Assembly (NCBI GenBank): GCA_964473555.1
Contig: CAYYPL010000003.1
Coordinates: 248,001 to 312,000, forward strand
Origin: UBA11400 sp964473555
Lineage (GTDB): Bacteria; Bacteroidota; Rhodothermia; Balneolales; HLUCCA01
Direction: 5' to 3'
DNA: 64,000 nucleotides
This document shows positions 54,426-62,271 of the stretch, one piece after another. Numbering within the stretch: the stretch's first letter is position 1; each line of letters starts with the position of its first letter. The notes below the pieces were generated by a model. The model was not told the DNA's origin, ran no database searches, and saw only the letters and a list, made by a program, of their open reading frames with translations. The translations under genes and the position numbers were made by a program.

Positions 54426-57188
54426 TTAGTTAAAGAAATCGAATTTGAGACCAAAGTTGAAACGGACATTGTAATACTCTTCCTGCATGGTTCTGGATCG
54501 TATACCCTGATAATAGCGCAAAGGCTGATTGGTCAGGTTTTTTGATTCAGCAAAGATACGAATCCTTGGAGTGATCGAATAGGATCCATTCACGTCAACA
54601 AAAGTTTGTTTGTCATAGAATCGGTCTTCGAACGCTTCTCCACCCAGCTCATCGATATAATCACTTGCGTAATTCAACGAAACTCTTAGGTTCAAACGCT
54701 CATTTTCGAAGGATAGGGAAGTATTGATCATATTTTTGGCTGTACCAGGAAGAGCTAATCCATCCTCGCGGCCTTCAACCCCATCCGTAGAAGACTCGGT
54801 GCGGGTGTAGTTGGCATAGATTCCGAATCCACCCCAAAGCTGACGTTGGACAGCCACTTCAAAACCATACACATCCGCCGAACCACCATTCTCAATGGTG
54901 CTGAATTGAAGTCCTGACCCATACACGGGATCCGTGTAGTTATTGAAGCTTCTGGAGTAGATGAACTTGTCGATGTCTTTGTAAAACACCCCAGCGGACA
55001 GAATACCCACATTGCTGAAATACTGCTCTAGCATCAAATCAAAGTTCATTGCAGTGGTTGGCTCCAGATTCGGATTACCTCTTGCCAGCTCTTCGTCTTC
55101 AGCAATGTAAACCGCATAAGGCACCAGATCATAATAGTTTGGCCGGGCAATGGTATTGGTCCAGGCAAACCGAACAACCCGGTTCGATGCTGGCGCATAA
55201 CGAACGTGTACACCAGGAAGCACATTCAGATAATTGTTGGTTCCGGTAGTTTCGTTGATGGCTTCCTCGTCCACGTCGTACTCGTTACCCGTATACTCGA
55301 GATCCGTATACTCCAGACGCACTCCGGCTACCACAGACAGCTCGTTTGTAAACTGATGATCTGCCATCGCGTAGCCTGCAAAAATATGCTCTTTCGCATT
55401 GTAGTTGCCGGGAATATACTCTTCAAGCACCGACTCTACATCAAATAACGCGCGGTTAGCAAGATTCAGATTACCCAGAAATTCACGAGACGCAAAGTAT
55501 CCGGCCTGATACTGACTTCCTGGCAGGAATCCGGAATCGGACTGATTCGAATTTGGAACCGATCCAAGGTTGGCAAAATCATCTTCATTCAATGGTTCAT
55601 AAGCAAAGAAGTCGTTTTCGCGTTGCTTGTCCTTCATACGTAGTCTGGCACCGAATTTGATAAAGCCCTTATTGCTGTATGGGTTCAGGAAGTCAATTTT
55701 TGCGTTGATATCTTCGTCAGAGGTATAACTGTACTGCTCGGAAATTTCATTCAGTCCAATTGAAAAATTAGTACTCGGATTCGCTAAGGCAGCATTCGGT
55801 TTTTCGGGATTAGAAATATCTAAAAAGGATGGTCTGCCGCCCTGACGGAACGAAATATAGCGCTCATTTGGTCGCTCCTCAGATGCTTTTGCATACGTAG
55901 CCGACCAGTTCATCTTGAGATTCCCAAAAAGGTGATCACCACCCAGTGTGAGATTCCTGTTTCTTTGGTCCTCGAGTCGAGTCATTTTAACACGGCCGTT
56001 GTCAATACCACCTTTGGTCTGGAATTCGACTCTCGCTGGTAAATTATAGTATCCGGTACCGTTTTGAACCGCTTGATTACGATCAAACGCTCGCTGGATC
56101 TGGCTTACGCGCATACGGTAACGGTTCTCCCAGTCATCTCTCCAGTTATACATAAAAGAAGCATAGATGGTATTCTGATCGTCCAGACGGTAGTCCAGTG
56201 CAACAGAAGTACTCTTTCTCTCACGTCGTACCACATATTTGCGAATATCAAATTCATCGACCACAGCCATTCCATTGTTGGACATTGACCAAGCTGCTTC
56301 GATGTTGTCTGAACCAAAGTCGTGGTTGTTGTAGGAGGCAGATACTACTGTACCTAATCTGTTGTCCATAAATCGGTTAGCTGCAACGAAGGATCCTGTC
56401 CAGATGGGTTTGTTGCTCAACAGATTGAGTCCGCTTGCAGTGGTAACCGAGACGCGTTGTTCATTTGGAGCAGAACGGGTTACCAGATTTATGGATCCAC
56501 CGATCGCATCCGCATCCATATCCGGGCGAACCGCTTTGTTCACCTCAATGGTCTGAATCATATCAGAAGGGATCAAATCCAGCTGGATGTTTCGGTTGTC
56601 GCCTTCAGCAGAAGGAATTCGCTCACCATTCAGCGTCACTGAATTCAATTGAGTCGCCATTCCACGAATCACGATATTCCGTGCCTCACCCTGATCCCCC
56701 TGCATGGTGATGCCTGGAATACGCTTCAGTGCATCGCCGATGTTGTCATCGGGAAAACGCCCCACCTGATCGGCAGATACGATATTGGTGATGTTCATGG
56801 CGTTTCGCTGCTGGTTCAAGGCACGTGCTTGTCCACGCAGACCATCGCCCAGAACAATAATGGTCTCTCCAACCGTTGATCCTTGGATCAGTTCGATGGC
56901 TAGTGGCGTATTCGTTCCTGAAACGATATTTACCTGGCGAGACACCGTTTCATAGCCAATGTATCTCACCTGAAGTTCGTAGGTCCCGACAGGGATACCA
57001 ACGATGGTAAAACGCCCGTAAACGTCTGTGTTCGTACCTTTTCCTTCAACATCAACGATAACGACCGTAGCGCCCGGCATCGGAATCCCATTATCATCCG
57101 TTACCACACCTTGTAGCGTACCGGTTTGTGCATAGACACTTGAAGTCAATCCTAAAAACAACAAAAACAATAGGATAAAATATTTCAT
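54426..57188 (-). CDS. TonB-dependent outer-membrane receptor
   Basis: 920 residues: signal peptide (to about YAQ, 21), CarboxypepD-regulatory-like domain (about 24-105, GTLQGVVTDDNGIPMPGATV), plug domain (about 120-225) with GIPSADNRNIQLD-type motifs, then the large barrel ending in FGLKFDFF. Such receptors import oligomeric nutrients with energy from TonB. The location among phytase, pyrophosphatase and phosphoesterase genes, behind a PHO-box-like element, suggests an organic phosphate ligand. No SusD partner is present. Confidence 0.93.
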   Translation of the reverse strand: MKYFILLFLLFLGLTSSVYAQTGTLQGVVTDDNGIPMPGATVVIVDVEGKGTNTDVYGRFTIVGIPVGTYELQVRYIGYETVSRQVNIVSGTNTPLAIELIQGSTVGETIIVLGDGLRGQARALNQQRNAMNITNIVSADQVGRFPDDNIGDALKRIPGITMQGDQGEARNIVIRGMATQLNSVTLNGERIPSAEGDNRNIQLDLIPSDMIQTIEVNKAVRPDMDADAIGGSINLVTRSAPNEQRVSVTTASGLNLLSNKPIWTGSFVAANRFMDNRLGTVVSASYNNHDFGSDNIEAAWSMSNNGMAVVDEFDIRKYVVRRERKSTSVALDYRLDDQNTIYASFMYNWRDDWENRYRMRVSQIQRAFDRNQAVQNGTGYYNLPARVEFQTKGGIDNGRVKMTRLEDQRNRNLTLGGDHLFGNLKMNWSATYAKASEERPNERYISFRQGGRPSFLDISNPEKPNAALANPSTNFSIGLNEISEQYSYTSDEDINAKIDFLNPYSNKGFIKFGARLRMKDKQRENDFFAYEPLNEDDFANLGSVPNSNQSDSGFLPGSQYQAGYFASREFLGNLNLANRALFDVESVLEEYIPGNYNAKEHIFAGYAMADHQFTNELSVVAGVRLEYTDLEYTGNEYDVDEEAINETTGTNNYLNVLPGVHVRYAPASNRVVRFAWTNTIARPNYYDLVPYAVYIAEDEELARGNPNLEPTTAMNFDLMLEQYFSNVGILSAGVFYKDIDKFIYSRSFNNYTDPVYGSGLQFSTIENGGSADVYGFEVAVQRQLWGGFGIYANYTRTESSTDGVEGREDGLALPGTAKNMINTSLSFENERLNLRVSLNYASDYIDELGGEAFEDRFYDKQTFVDVNGSYSITPRIRIFAESKNLTNQPLRYYQGIRSRTMQEEYYNVRFNFGLKFDFFN

Positions 57189-57240
57189 GACACGATTAGG
57201 TTAATTGGAGTTATTAAATCGAGCAATGTTATTCACCTAA

Positions 57241-57280
57241 TGTGACGTGTGTGTAAACACTATGTTAAGAAATTGTTAAG
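57241..57280. promoter_or_regulatory. Predicted PHO box (four TGTNA repeats, 11-bp spacing)
   Basis: TGTGACG (57241), TGTAAAC (57252), TGTTAAG (57263) and TGTTAAG (57274) at exact 11-bp steps. This is the architecture of PhoB/PhoP binding sites (7-bp direct repeats with 4-bp spacers). It lies 53-92 bp before the TonB receptor start on one side and 182 bp before the phosphoesterase gene on the other. Confidence 0.65.
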
Positions 57281-57461
57281 GAATACGATCCGCAGAGCAA
57301 GTGGACGTACATTCACAGTGAATTCAGGGTCTATAAAACCTCATTGATGTCGGCAAGCCTGAAATGTATTCTCAAAATGATGTAGTACGGTTGAATTAAT
57401 AACATAAAGATAAACTACGTTCGTTATTTTATCTCAAATCACCGTTTAATCCATACTGATC

Positions 57462-58346
57462 ATGAATAGAATTATCACACTCCTTTTGCTCACGGGTAGC
57501 ATTTTATCGCTGGGTTGTCAAAGCCAGCCTCAAAACGAACAAACTGCAACGGGATCAACTGACGATACCGTTCTCAGAGTCGCTTTCCTGGGCGATGGAG
57601 AACCAAAACCGTTAGCTGAATTTCCAGGAACTGAAGCAGCGATAGCGCACATAAATTCGTTAGCTGATTCGCTTTGGATCGATTTTGTAGCTGGAGTGGG
57701 TGACATTGCACACGAAGGCACAGAAATCCAGTACATCGAAGCCACCAAAGTTCTGCAAAACCTGGATCTTCCATTTTATCCAATTATGGGAAATGAAGAG
57801 CACAATGAATCTGTGGATCGATACATGACGTATGCCAGACAGTGGAATCCCGAAATCGATACGACAAGCTATGTGTTGGAGTTCGAAAAAGTGGCCTTTA
57901 TCTTCGCCTCACCTGACTTCAGCAGAGATTTTTATGACACAGGCGCATCATGGATTCTGGAACAAATTCAGCGAGTTGCCCCCAAACCGGTAATGCTGAT
58001 TGTTCACGGTGCACAGGTTGGTATCTATCCCGAAAATCCTGAAAAAGGAGTCACAAATGAACGCTTTATTCAACAGGTGATCACCCAACCTAATCTTAGA
58101 TCCGTGATTTCTGGTGACCTCCATATGGATATGCCCCGAGTTGAGCACTCGAAGGAACTCAACGGCGTTCACTACCTTCATATACCGGGACTTGAACGAA
58201 CCAAAATCCCCGATGAAACGCAACACACTCCTTATGTCAGAGTGATGACGATCTCAACAGATGGGTCCGTGGATGTGGAAACTTACACTGTTGGTAATTT
58301 TACCTCACATCCGGAGTTATTCTACTCGTTTAAGATTTGGGAGTAG
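57462..58346 (+). CDS. Metallophosphoesterase lipoprotein
   Basis: 294 residues with a lipoprotein signal (GSILSLGC, Cys about 19). The calcineurin-like fold shows VAFLGDGEPKP near 44, GVGDIAHEG near 80, PIMGNEEHN near 108 and SGDLHMD near 217. It likely removes phosphate from exported organic substrates. Its last codons are GAG TAG, and this stop codon falls inside the first unit of a GGGAGTA heptamer array. Confidence 0.88.
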   Translation: MNRIITLLLLTGSILSLGCQSQPQNEQTATGSTDDTVLRVAFLGDGEPKPLAEFPGTEAAIAHINSLADSLWIDFVAGVGDIAHEGTEIQYIEATKVLQNLDLPFYPIMGNEEHNESVDRYMTYARQWNPEIDTTSYVLEFEKVAFIFASPDFSRDFYDTGASWILEQIQRVAPKPVMLIVHGAQVGIYPENPEKGVTNERFIQQVITQPNLRSVISGDLHMDMPRVEHSKELNGVHYLHIPGLERTKIPDETQHTPYVRVMTISTDGSVDVETYTVGNFTSHPELFYSFKIWE

Positions 58347-58394
58347 GGAGTAGGGAGTAGGGAGTAGGGAGTAGGGAGTAGGGAGTAGGGAGAA
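58339..58394. repeat. GGGAGTA heptamer array (8 units)
   Basis: Seven perfect GGGAGTA units and a degenerate eighth. The first overlaps the phosphoesterase stop codon. Confidence 0.92.
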
Positions 58395-58416
58395 TACGCA
58401 ATCCCGTTTATTGTTC

Positions 58417-58519
58417 CTGTTTTCCGTTTTCTGTTTTCACTCGGCGTGCCTCATGATTTGCGACCACAGACTACGTGATTTCACCACGTGTGTTTGGTCT
58501 TTAATTCCGTTTTCTGTCT
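58417..58519. repeat. CTGTTTT-type heptamer units, two short groups
   Basis: CTGTTTT, CCGTTTT, CTGTTTT at 58417-58437 and CCGTTTT, CTGTCTA at 58506-58519; the second group covers the last codons and stop of the EEP gene on the other strand. Confidence 0.65.
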
Positions 58520-59364
58520 ACTAAAATGACAACCGGTAAATGGTCACTAAGGTAATTCCCGTCACGGAACCAGGTAAGATGAGCGTGGGACTGTACTTCC
58601 AGACCAGGACCTACAAAGATGTAATCGATTCTTCGGCCAGTTCCACCTTGGACCTTGAATCCCTCAAAAGTGTAATAGGGACCAACATGCCTGTTCATAT
58701 CCATCGCCAGGGCATCAATTAGGGTCGGTTCTCCATGCGTGATGCGAGCGAACACCGGATTATCCTCGGTGACGTTAAAATCCCCAATCAACGCATACAA
58801 CTCATCCCCAACAACCTCACCAATCACCTGCTGTATCACCCCAACACTGTTCATCCGAGCCTCTTGCCCAATATGGTCGAAATGGGTGTTAAACACCCAA
58901 AATAGCATCCCATCAGACTTTCTGCGAAACTGAGCGAAGGTTAGAATCCGGGGAAATGCAGCGTCCCAGGATTTACTTGCCACCCGGGGTGATTCCGATA
59001 ACCACCGTGTCTGGGCAGTTCCAGCAACAAGCTCGACCCGTGTCGTGTCAAAAAAGAGTGGGGAGAATTCGCCACCCTGTAGCCCATCATCCCTTCCTAC
59101 TCCAACCCAGGCAAAGTCAGTAAGTTCCTGATCGATATACTCAATTTGTGAATACAAAGCCTCCTGCATCCCAATCACATCGGGGCGTTCATATTTCAGC
59201 ATGGCCGCAACATGGTCCCGACGTAAATGCCACCAGTTCTCCCCATCACTCTGTGTGCTGTAGCGGATGTTATAGGTCATAATTTTCATTTCAATCTGGG
59301 CGAATGAAGATTGACCGAATCCGATTGTGAAAACGAGTAGGAGTATTGGTGCTAGTTTTGACAT
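58501..59364 (-). CDS. Endonuclease/exonuclease/phosphatase family hydrolase, secreted
   Basis: 287 residues with a signal peptide (FGQSSFAQ). The EEP fold shows MTYNIRYSTQSDGENWW near 29, DVIGMQEALYSQIEYI near 63, HFDHIGQEAR near 165, IGDFNVTEDNP near 195 and a final SDHLPVVI. These hydrolyse phosphodiesters of many substrates; a secreted form next to phosphate genes fits organic phosphate use. The substrate is not resolvable. Confidence 0.88.
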   Translation of the reverse strand: MSKLAPILLLVFTIGFGQSSFAQIEMKIMTYNIRYSTQSDGENWWHLRRDHVAAMLKYERPDVIGMQEALYSQIEYIDQELTDFAWVGVGRDDGLQGGEFSPLFFDTTRVELVAGTAQTRWLSESPRVASKSWDAAFPRILTFAQFRRKSDGMLFWVFNTHFDHIGQEARMNSVGVIQQVIGEVVGDELYALIGDFNVTEDNPVFARITHGEPTLIDALAMDMNRHVGPYYTFEGFKVQGGTGRRIDYIFVGPGLEVQSHAHLTWFRDGNYLSDHLPVVILVDRKRN

Positions 59365-59383
59365 TTTTATTGATCTGGTTTTA

Positions 59384-59470
59384 GTTCACAGTACACAGTA
59401 CACAGTTCACAGTTCACAGTACACAGTACACAGTACACAGTACACAGTACACAGTACACAGTACACAGTA
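59384..59470. repeat. ACAGNNN-family heptamer array (12 units)
   Basis: GTTCACA and GTACACA units at a 7-bp period between the EEP and GMC genes. Confidence 0.92.
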
Positions 59471-59526
59471 AAATAACCTTTTCTATCTGAACTTTCTGAC
59501 CTTCCTGATCTTTATGCGCTAATTTA

Positions 59527-59554
59527 TGTGCTCTGTGTACTGTTTGCTGTGCTC
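59527..59554. repeat. Second heptamer block, opposite orientation (4 units)
   Basis: TGTGCTC, TGTGTAC, TGTTTGC, TGTGCTC; inverse orientation of the CTGT/ACAG word compared with the preceding array. Confidence 0.7.
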
Positions 59555-59632
59555 TATTATGTATTTTCTTTTTTCAAAATTTAATCTCAAATTCCGAGAT
59601 ACATTTTTTAATCGCCAAAGTCAGTAGATCGT

Positions 59633-61366
59633 ATGCAAATTATCAATAAGGGCGACCAATACGACGTGGTAATCGTTGGATCTGGTGCCGGTGGTGGAAT
59701 GGCCGCCAAGATTTTATCCGAAGCCGGTCTCTCCGTGGCCGTGATGGAAGCAGGTCCGGATTACGACCCTGCCCGAGAAGAGGATCGTACCCAGATGCGT
59801 CCGCCGTGGGAGTCGCCACGACGTGGAGCCAACACCCAACGGGCTTTCGGTGACTTTGACGCCGCTTTCGGAGGCTGGGAGATCGAAGGAGAACCTTACA
59901 CCCGAGCCGAAGGCACACAGTTCGACTGGTTCCGTTCCCGCATGGTGGGCGGACGAACCAATCACTGGGGACGTATCTCCCTTCGTTTCGGTCCCGATGA
60001 CTTCAAGCGCGGCGATATCGACGGACTCAGCGACAGCTGGCCTATCGGTTACGATGTGGTGAAGCCCTACTACGACCGTGTCGACAAACTCATCGGAATC
60101 TTTGGCTCCAGGGAGGGTATACGTAACGAACCCGACGGATTCTTCCTGCCCCCTCCCAAACCGCGTCTGCACGAAATGATGATCAAACGCGGCACAGATA
60201 AGATCGGGATTCCGGTAATCCCTTCCCGGATGTCGATCCTGACCCGCCTGGTAAACACCGAACGCGGTGCTTGCTTTTTCTGTAATCAGTGTAATCGGGG
60301 ATGTCGGGTGTATGGGGATTTTTCTTCCAGCAGTGTGCTGATCAAACCCGCCGTCCAGGCCGGACGCACCGATTTGTATACCTACGCAATGGTCCGCGAA
60401 GTGACCACAAACGACCGAGGTGAAGCGACCGGAGTGGTTTTCATCAACAAAACGGACATGAAAGAGTATGCAGTGCGCGCTCGTGTGGTCGTGTTGGGCG
60501 CTTCGGCGTGCGAGTCCGCCCGAATTTTGCTCAATTCGAAATCAAAAACACACCCACAAGGTCTGGCAAACAGCAGTGGCATTGTCGGCCGCTATCTTCA
60601 CGATTCAACGGGAACAGACCGAATGGCCATCATGCCCGATCTGATCGACCGCGAACGCTATAACGAAGACGGCGTCGGCGGACTCCACGTCTACACTCCC
60701 TGGTGGCTCAACGACAAGAAACTCGACTTCGCCCGCGGATACCACATCGAATACTGGGGAGGCATGGGCATGCCCGGTTACGGATTCGGATTCAATATGA
60801 ACACCATGCGTAAATATCTGACCGATGAATTCGGGAATCCGGAACGAAACGGAGGCTATGGCGCCGGACTCAAACGCGATGTGCGTCGTATTTTTGGTTC
60901 CACTCTCGGTATGTCAGGACGCGGCGAAAGTATCCCTCAATACTCCAATTACTGCGAAATCGACTCCTCGACAGTCGACAAATTCGGTATTCCAGTGCTG
61001 AAATTTCATTATCAGTGGACCGACCAGGAAGTGCGGCAGGCCAAACATATGCACGATACCTTCGAAGACATCCTCACCAGTATGGGAGCAACCTTGCTGG
61101 GATCCAAGCCAGGTGCAGAATCCAACTACGGACTCGCGGCACCAGGCCGAATCATTCACGAAGTAGGAACCACTCGCATGGGTAACAATCCGAACACCTC
61201 GGTGCTCAACAAACACAGTCAGGCACACGATTGCAAAAACCTGTTTGTCGTGGATGCCGGACCGTTTGTATCCCAGGCAGACAAAAACCCGACCTGGACC
61301 ATCCTCGCCCTGGCATGGCGCACCAGCGATTACATCGTCGATCAACTTAAGAAGCAAAACATCTGA
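59633..61366 (+). CDS. GMC family oxidoreductase
   Basis: 577 residues. FAD-binding start VVIVGSGAGGGMAAKIL near residue 14, acidic end of the second strand in VAVMEAGPDY, and the GMC C-terminal HEVGTTRMGNNPNTSV with DAGPFVSQADKNPTW near 515-540. A Cys-rich insert (CFFCNQCNRGC near 213) matches the large subunit of gluconate/glucose-type dehydrogenases. It pairs with the next gene, the small subunit. Substrate is probably a sugar or sugar acid. Confidence 0.92.
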   Translation: MQIINKGDQYDVVIVGSGAGGGMAAKILSEAGLSVAVMEAGPDYDPAREEDRTQMRPPWESPRRGANTQRAFGDFDAAFGGWEIEGEPYTRAEGTQFDWFRSRMVGGRTNHWGRISLRFGPDDFKRGDIDGLSDSWPIGYDVVKPYYDRVDKLIGIFGSREGIRNEPDGFFLPPPKPRLHEMMIKRGTDKIGIPVIPSRMSILTRLVNTERGACFFCNQCNRGCRVYGDFSSSSVLIKPAVQAGRTDLYTYAMVREVTTNDRGEATGVVFINKTDMKEYAVRARVVVLGASACESARILLNSKSKTHPQGLANSSGIVGRYLHDSTGTDRMAIMPDLIDRERYNEDGVGGLHVYTPWWLNDKKLDFARGYHIEYWGGMGMPGYGFGFNMNTMRKYLTDEFGNPERNGGYGAGLKRDVRRIFGSTLGMSGRGESIPQYSNYCEIDSSTVDKFGIPVLKFHYQWTDQEVRQAKHMHDTFEDILTSMGATLLGSKPGAESNYGLAAPGRIIHEVGTTRMGNNPNTSVLNKHSQAHDCKNLFVVDAGPFVSQADKNPTWTILALAWRTSDYIVDQLKKQNI

Positions 61367-61369
61367 GAT

Positions 61370-62080
61370 ATGAACAGAAGAGAATCCCTCAAATTGCTCA
61401 TCACCGGGTCTCTGGCAACCGGACTCGTCGCCACCGTGGGATGCCAGGATGATCCGACGAAGATGCTTCAACAAGCCGGTGGATACAGCGTAGGTCCATA
61501 CGGTCGAACGCCCGAGGAAATCGCATATGATTCCAGGCTGCTGGCTGAAACCTTCTTCACCGAAGCCGAGCGCGCCAAGCTCGACATCCTGACCGATATC
61601 ATTATCCCACGCGACGAAATATCTGGAAGCGCCACCGACGTCAAGGTGCCCGACTTCATTGAGTTCATGATGAAAGACTTTCCGCCGTTTCAGACACGCA
61701 TGCGAGGTGGACTCGCGTGGCTTGACCATGAATGCAACAAACGCTTCGGCTCCGACTTCGTCAACAGTTCGCAGGCACAGCGGATGGAAATCATCGACGA
61801 GATCGCCTGGCCCGATGAGGCTAATCCGGAGAAAGAGGCTTATGTGAGGTTCTTCACCACTCTTAGGAATCTTACCGTAACCGGATTCTACACCACCGCC
61901 GAAGGATTCCGAGACCTTGGCTACGTCGGAAATCGTCCCAACGAATGGGATGGCGTTCCCCAGCACGTCATGCAACGCTACGGACTCGAATCCGATCCGA
62001 AGTACAGCAACATCTATCTCAAAATCGAAGAACGAAATATCGTTGCCAAATGGGATGAGGATGGGAATCTGATCGGCTAG
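61370..62080 (+). CDS. Gluconate 2-dehydrogenase subunit 3-like protein (Tat-exported)
   Basis: 236 residues starting three bases after the GMC stop. The N-terminus has a twin-arginine signal (MNRRESLKLL) with a lipobox-like TVGC. The body matches the small subunit 3 family of gluconate 2-dehydrogenases (FFTEAERAKLDILTDIIIP near 60). The GMC subunit has no signal of its own, so it is probably exported together with this protein. Confidence 0.9.
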   Translation: MNRRESLKLLITGSLATGLVATVGCQDDPTKMLQQAGGYSVGPYGRTPEEIAYDSRLLAETFFTEAERAKLDILTDIIIPRDEISGSATDVKVPDFIEFMMKDFPPFQTRMRGGLAWLDHECNKRFGSDFVNSSQAQRMEIIDEIAWPDEANPEKEAYVRFFTTLRNLTVTGFYTTAEGFRDLGYVGNRPNEWDGVPQHVMQRYGLESDPKYSNIYLKIEERNIVAKWDEDGNLIG

Positions 62081-62100
62081 ATCCAGCTTCGCTGGATTTT
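62081..62100 (+). terminator. Short hairpin after the subunit 3 gene
   Basis: ATCCAGC-TTC-GCTGGAT followed by TTTT, directly after the TAG. It has the same GC-NNN-GC apex as other hairpins near heptamer arrays. Confidence 0.5.
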
Positions 62101-62150
62101 AGCCGTAAACGGTAAACAGAGTTGAGTAAACTGCCCAAGACGGTTTCATT

Positions 62151-62241
62151 CTGTTTTCTATGCACTGTGTACTGTTCTCTGTTCTCTGTTTTCTGTGCAC
62201 TGTTCTCTGTGCACTGTGCACTGTTCTCTGTTTTCTGTTTA
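62151..62241. repeat. CTGTNNN heptamer array (13 units)
   Basis: Unbroken 7-bp period; constant CTGT with tails TTT, TCT, GCA, GTA, TTA (one CTATGCA unit). Ends 30 bp before the DUF885 start. Confidence 0.93.
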
Positions 62242-62271
62242 TCCAAAATTGTCTAATAAGTCTGTATCTGT

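Noticed and set aside
60914..61975. 353-residue minus-strand frame opposite the GMC gene
   Set aside because: It mirrors GMC and subunit 3, both clear families; no recognisable motif on the minus strand, caused by codon bias.
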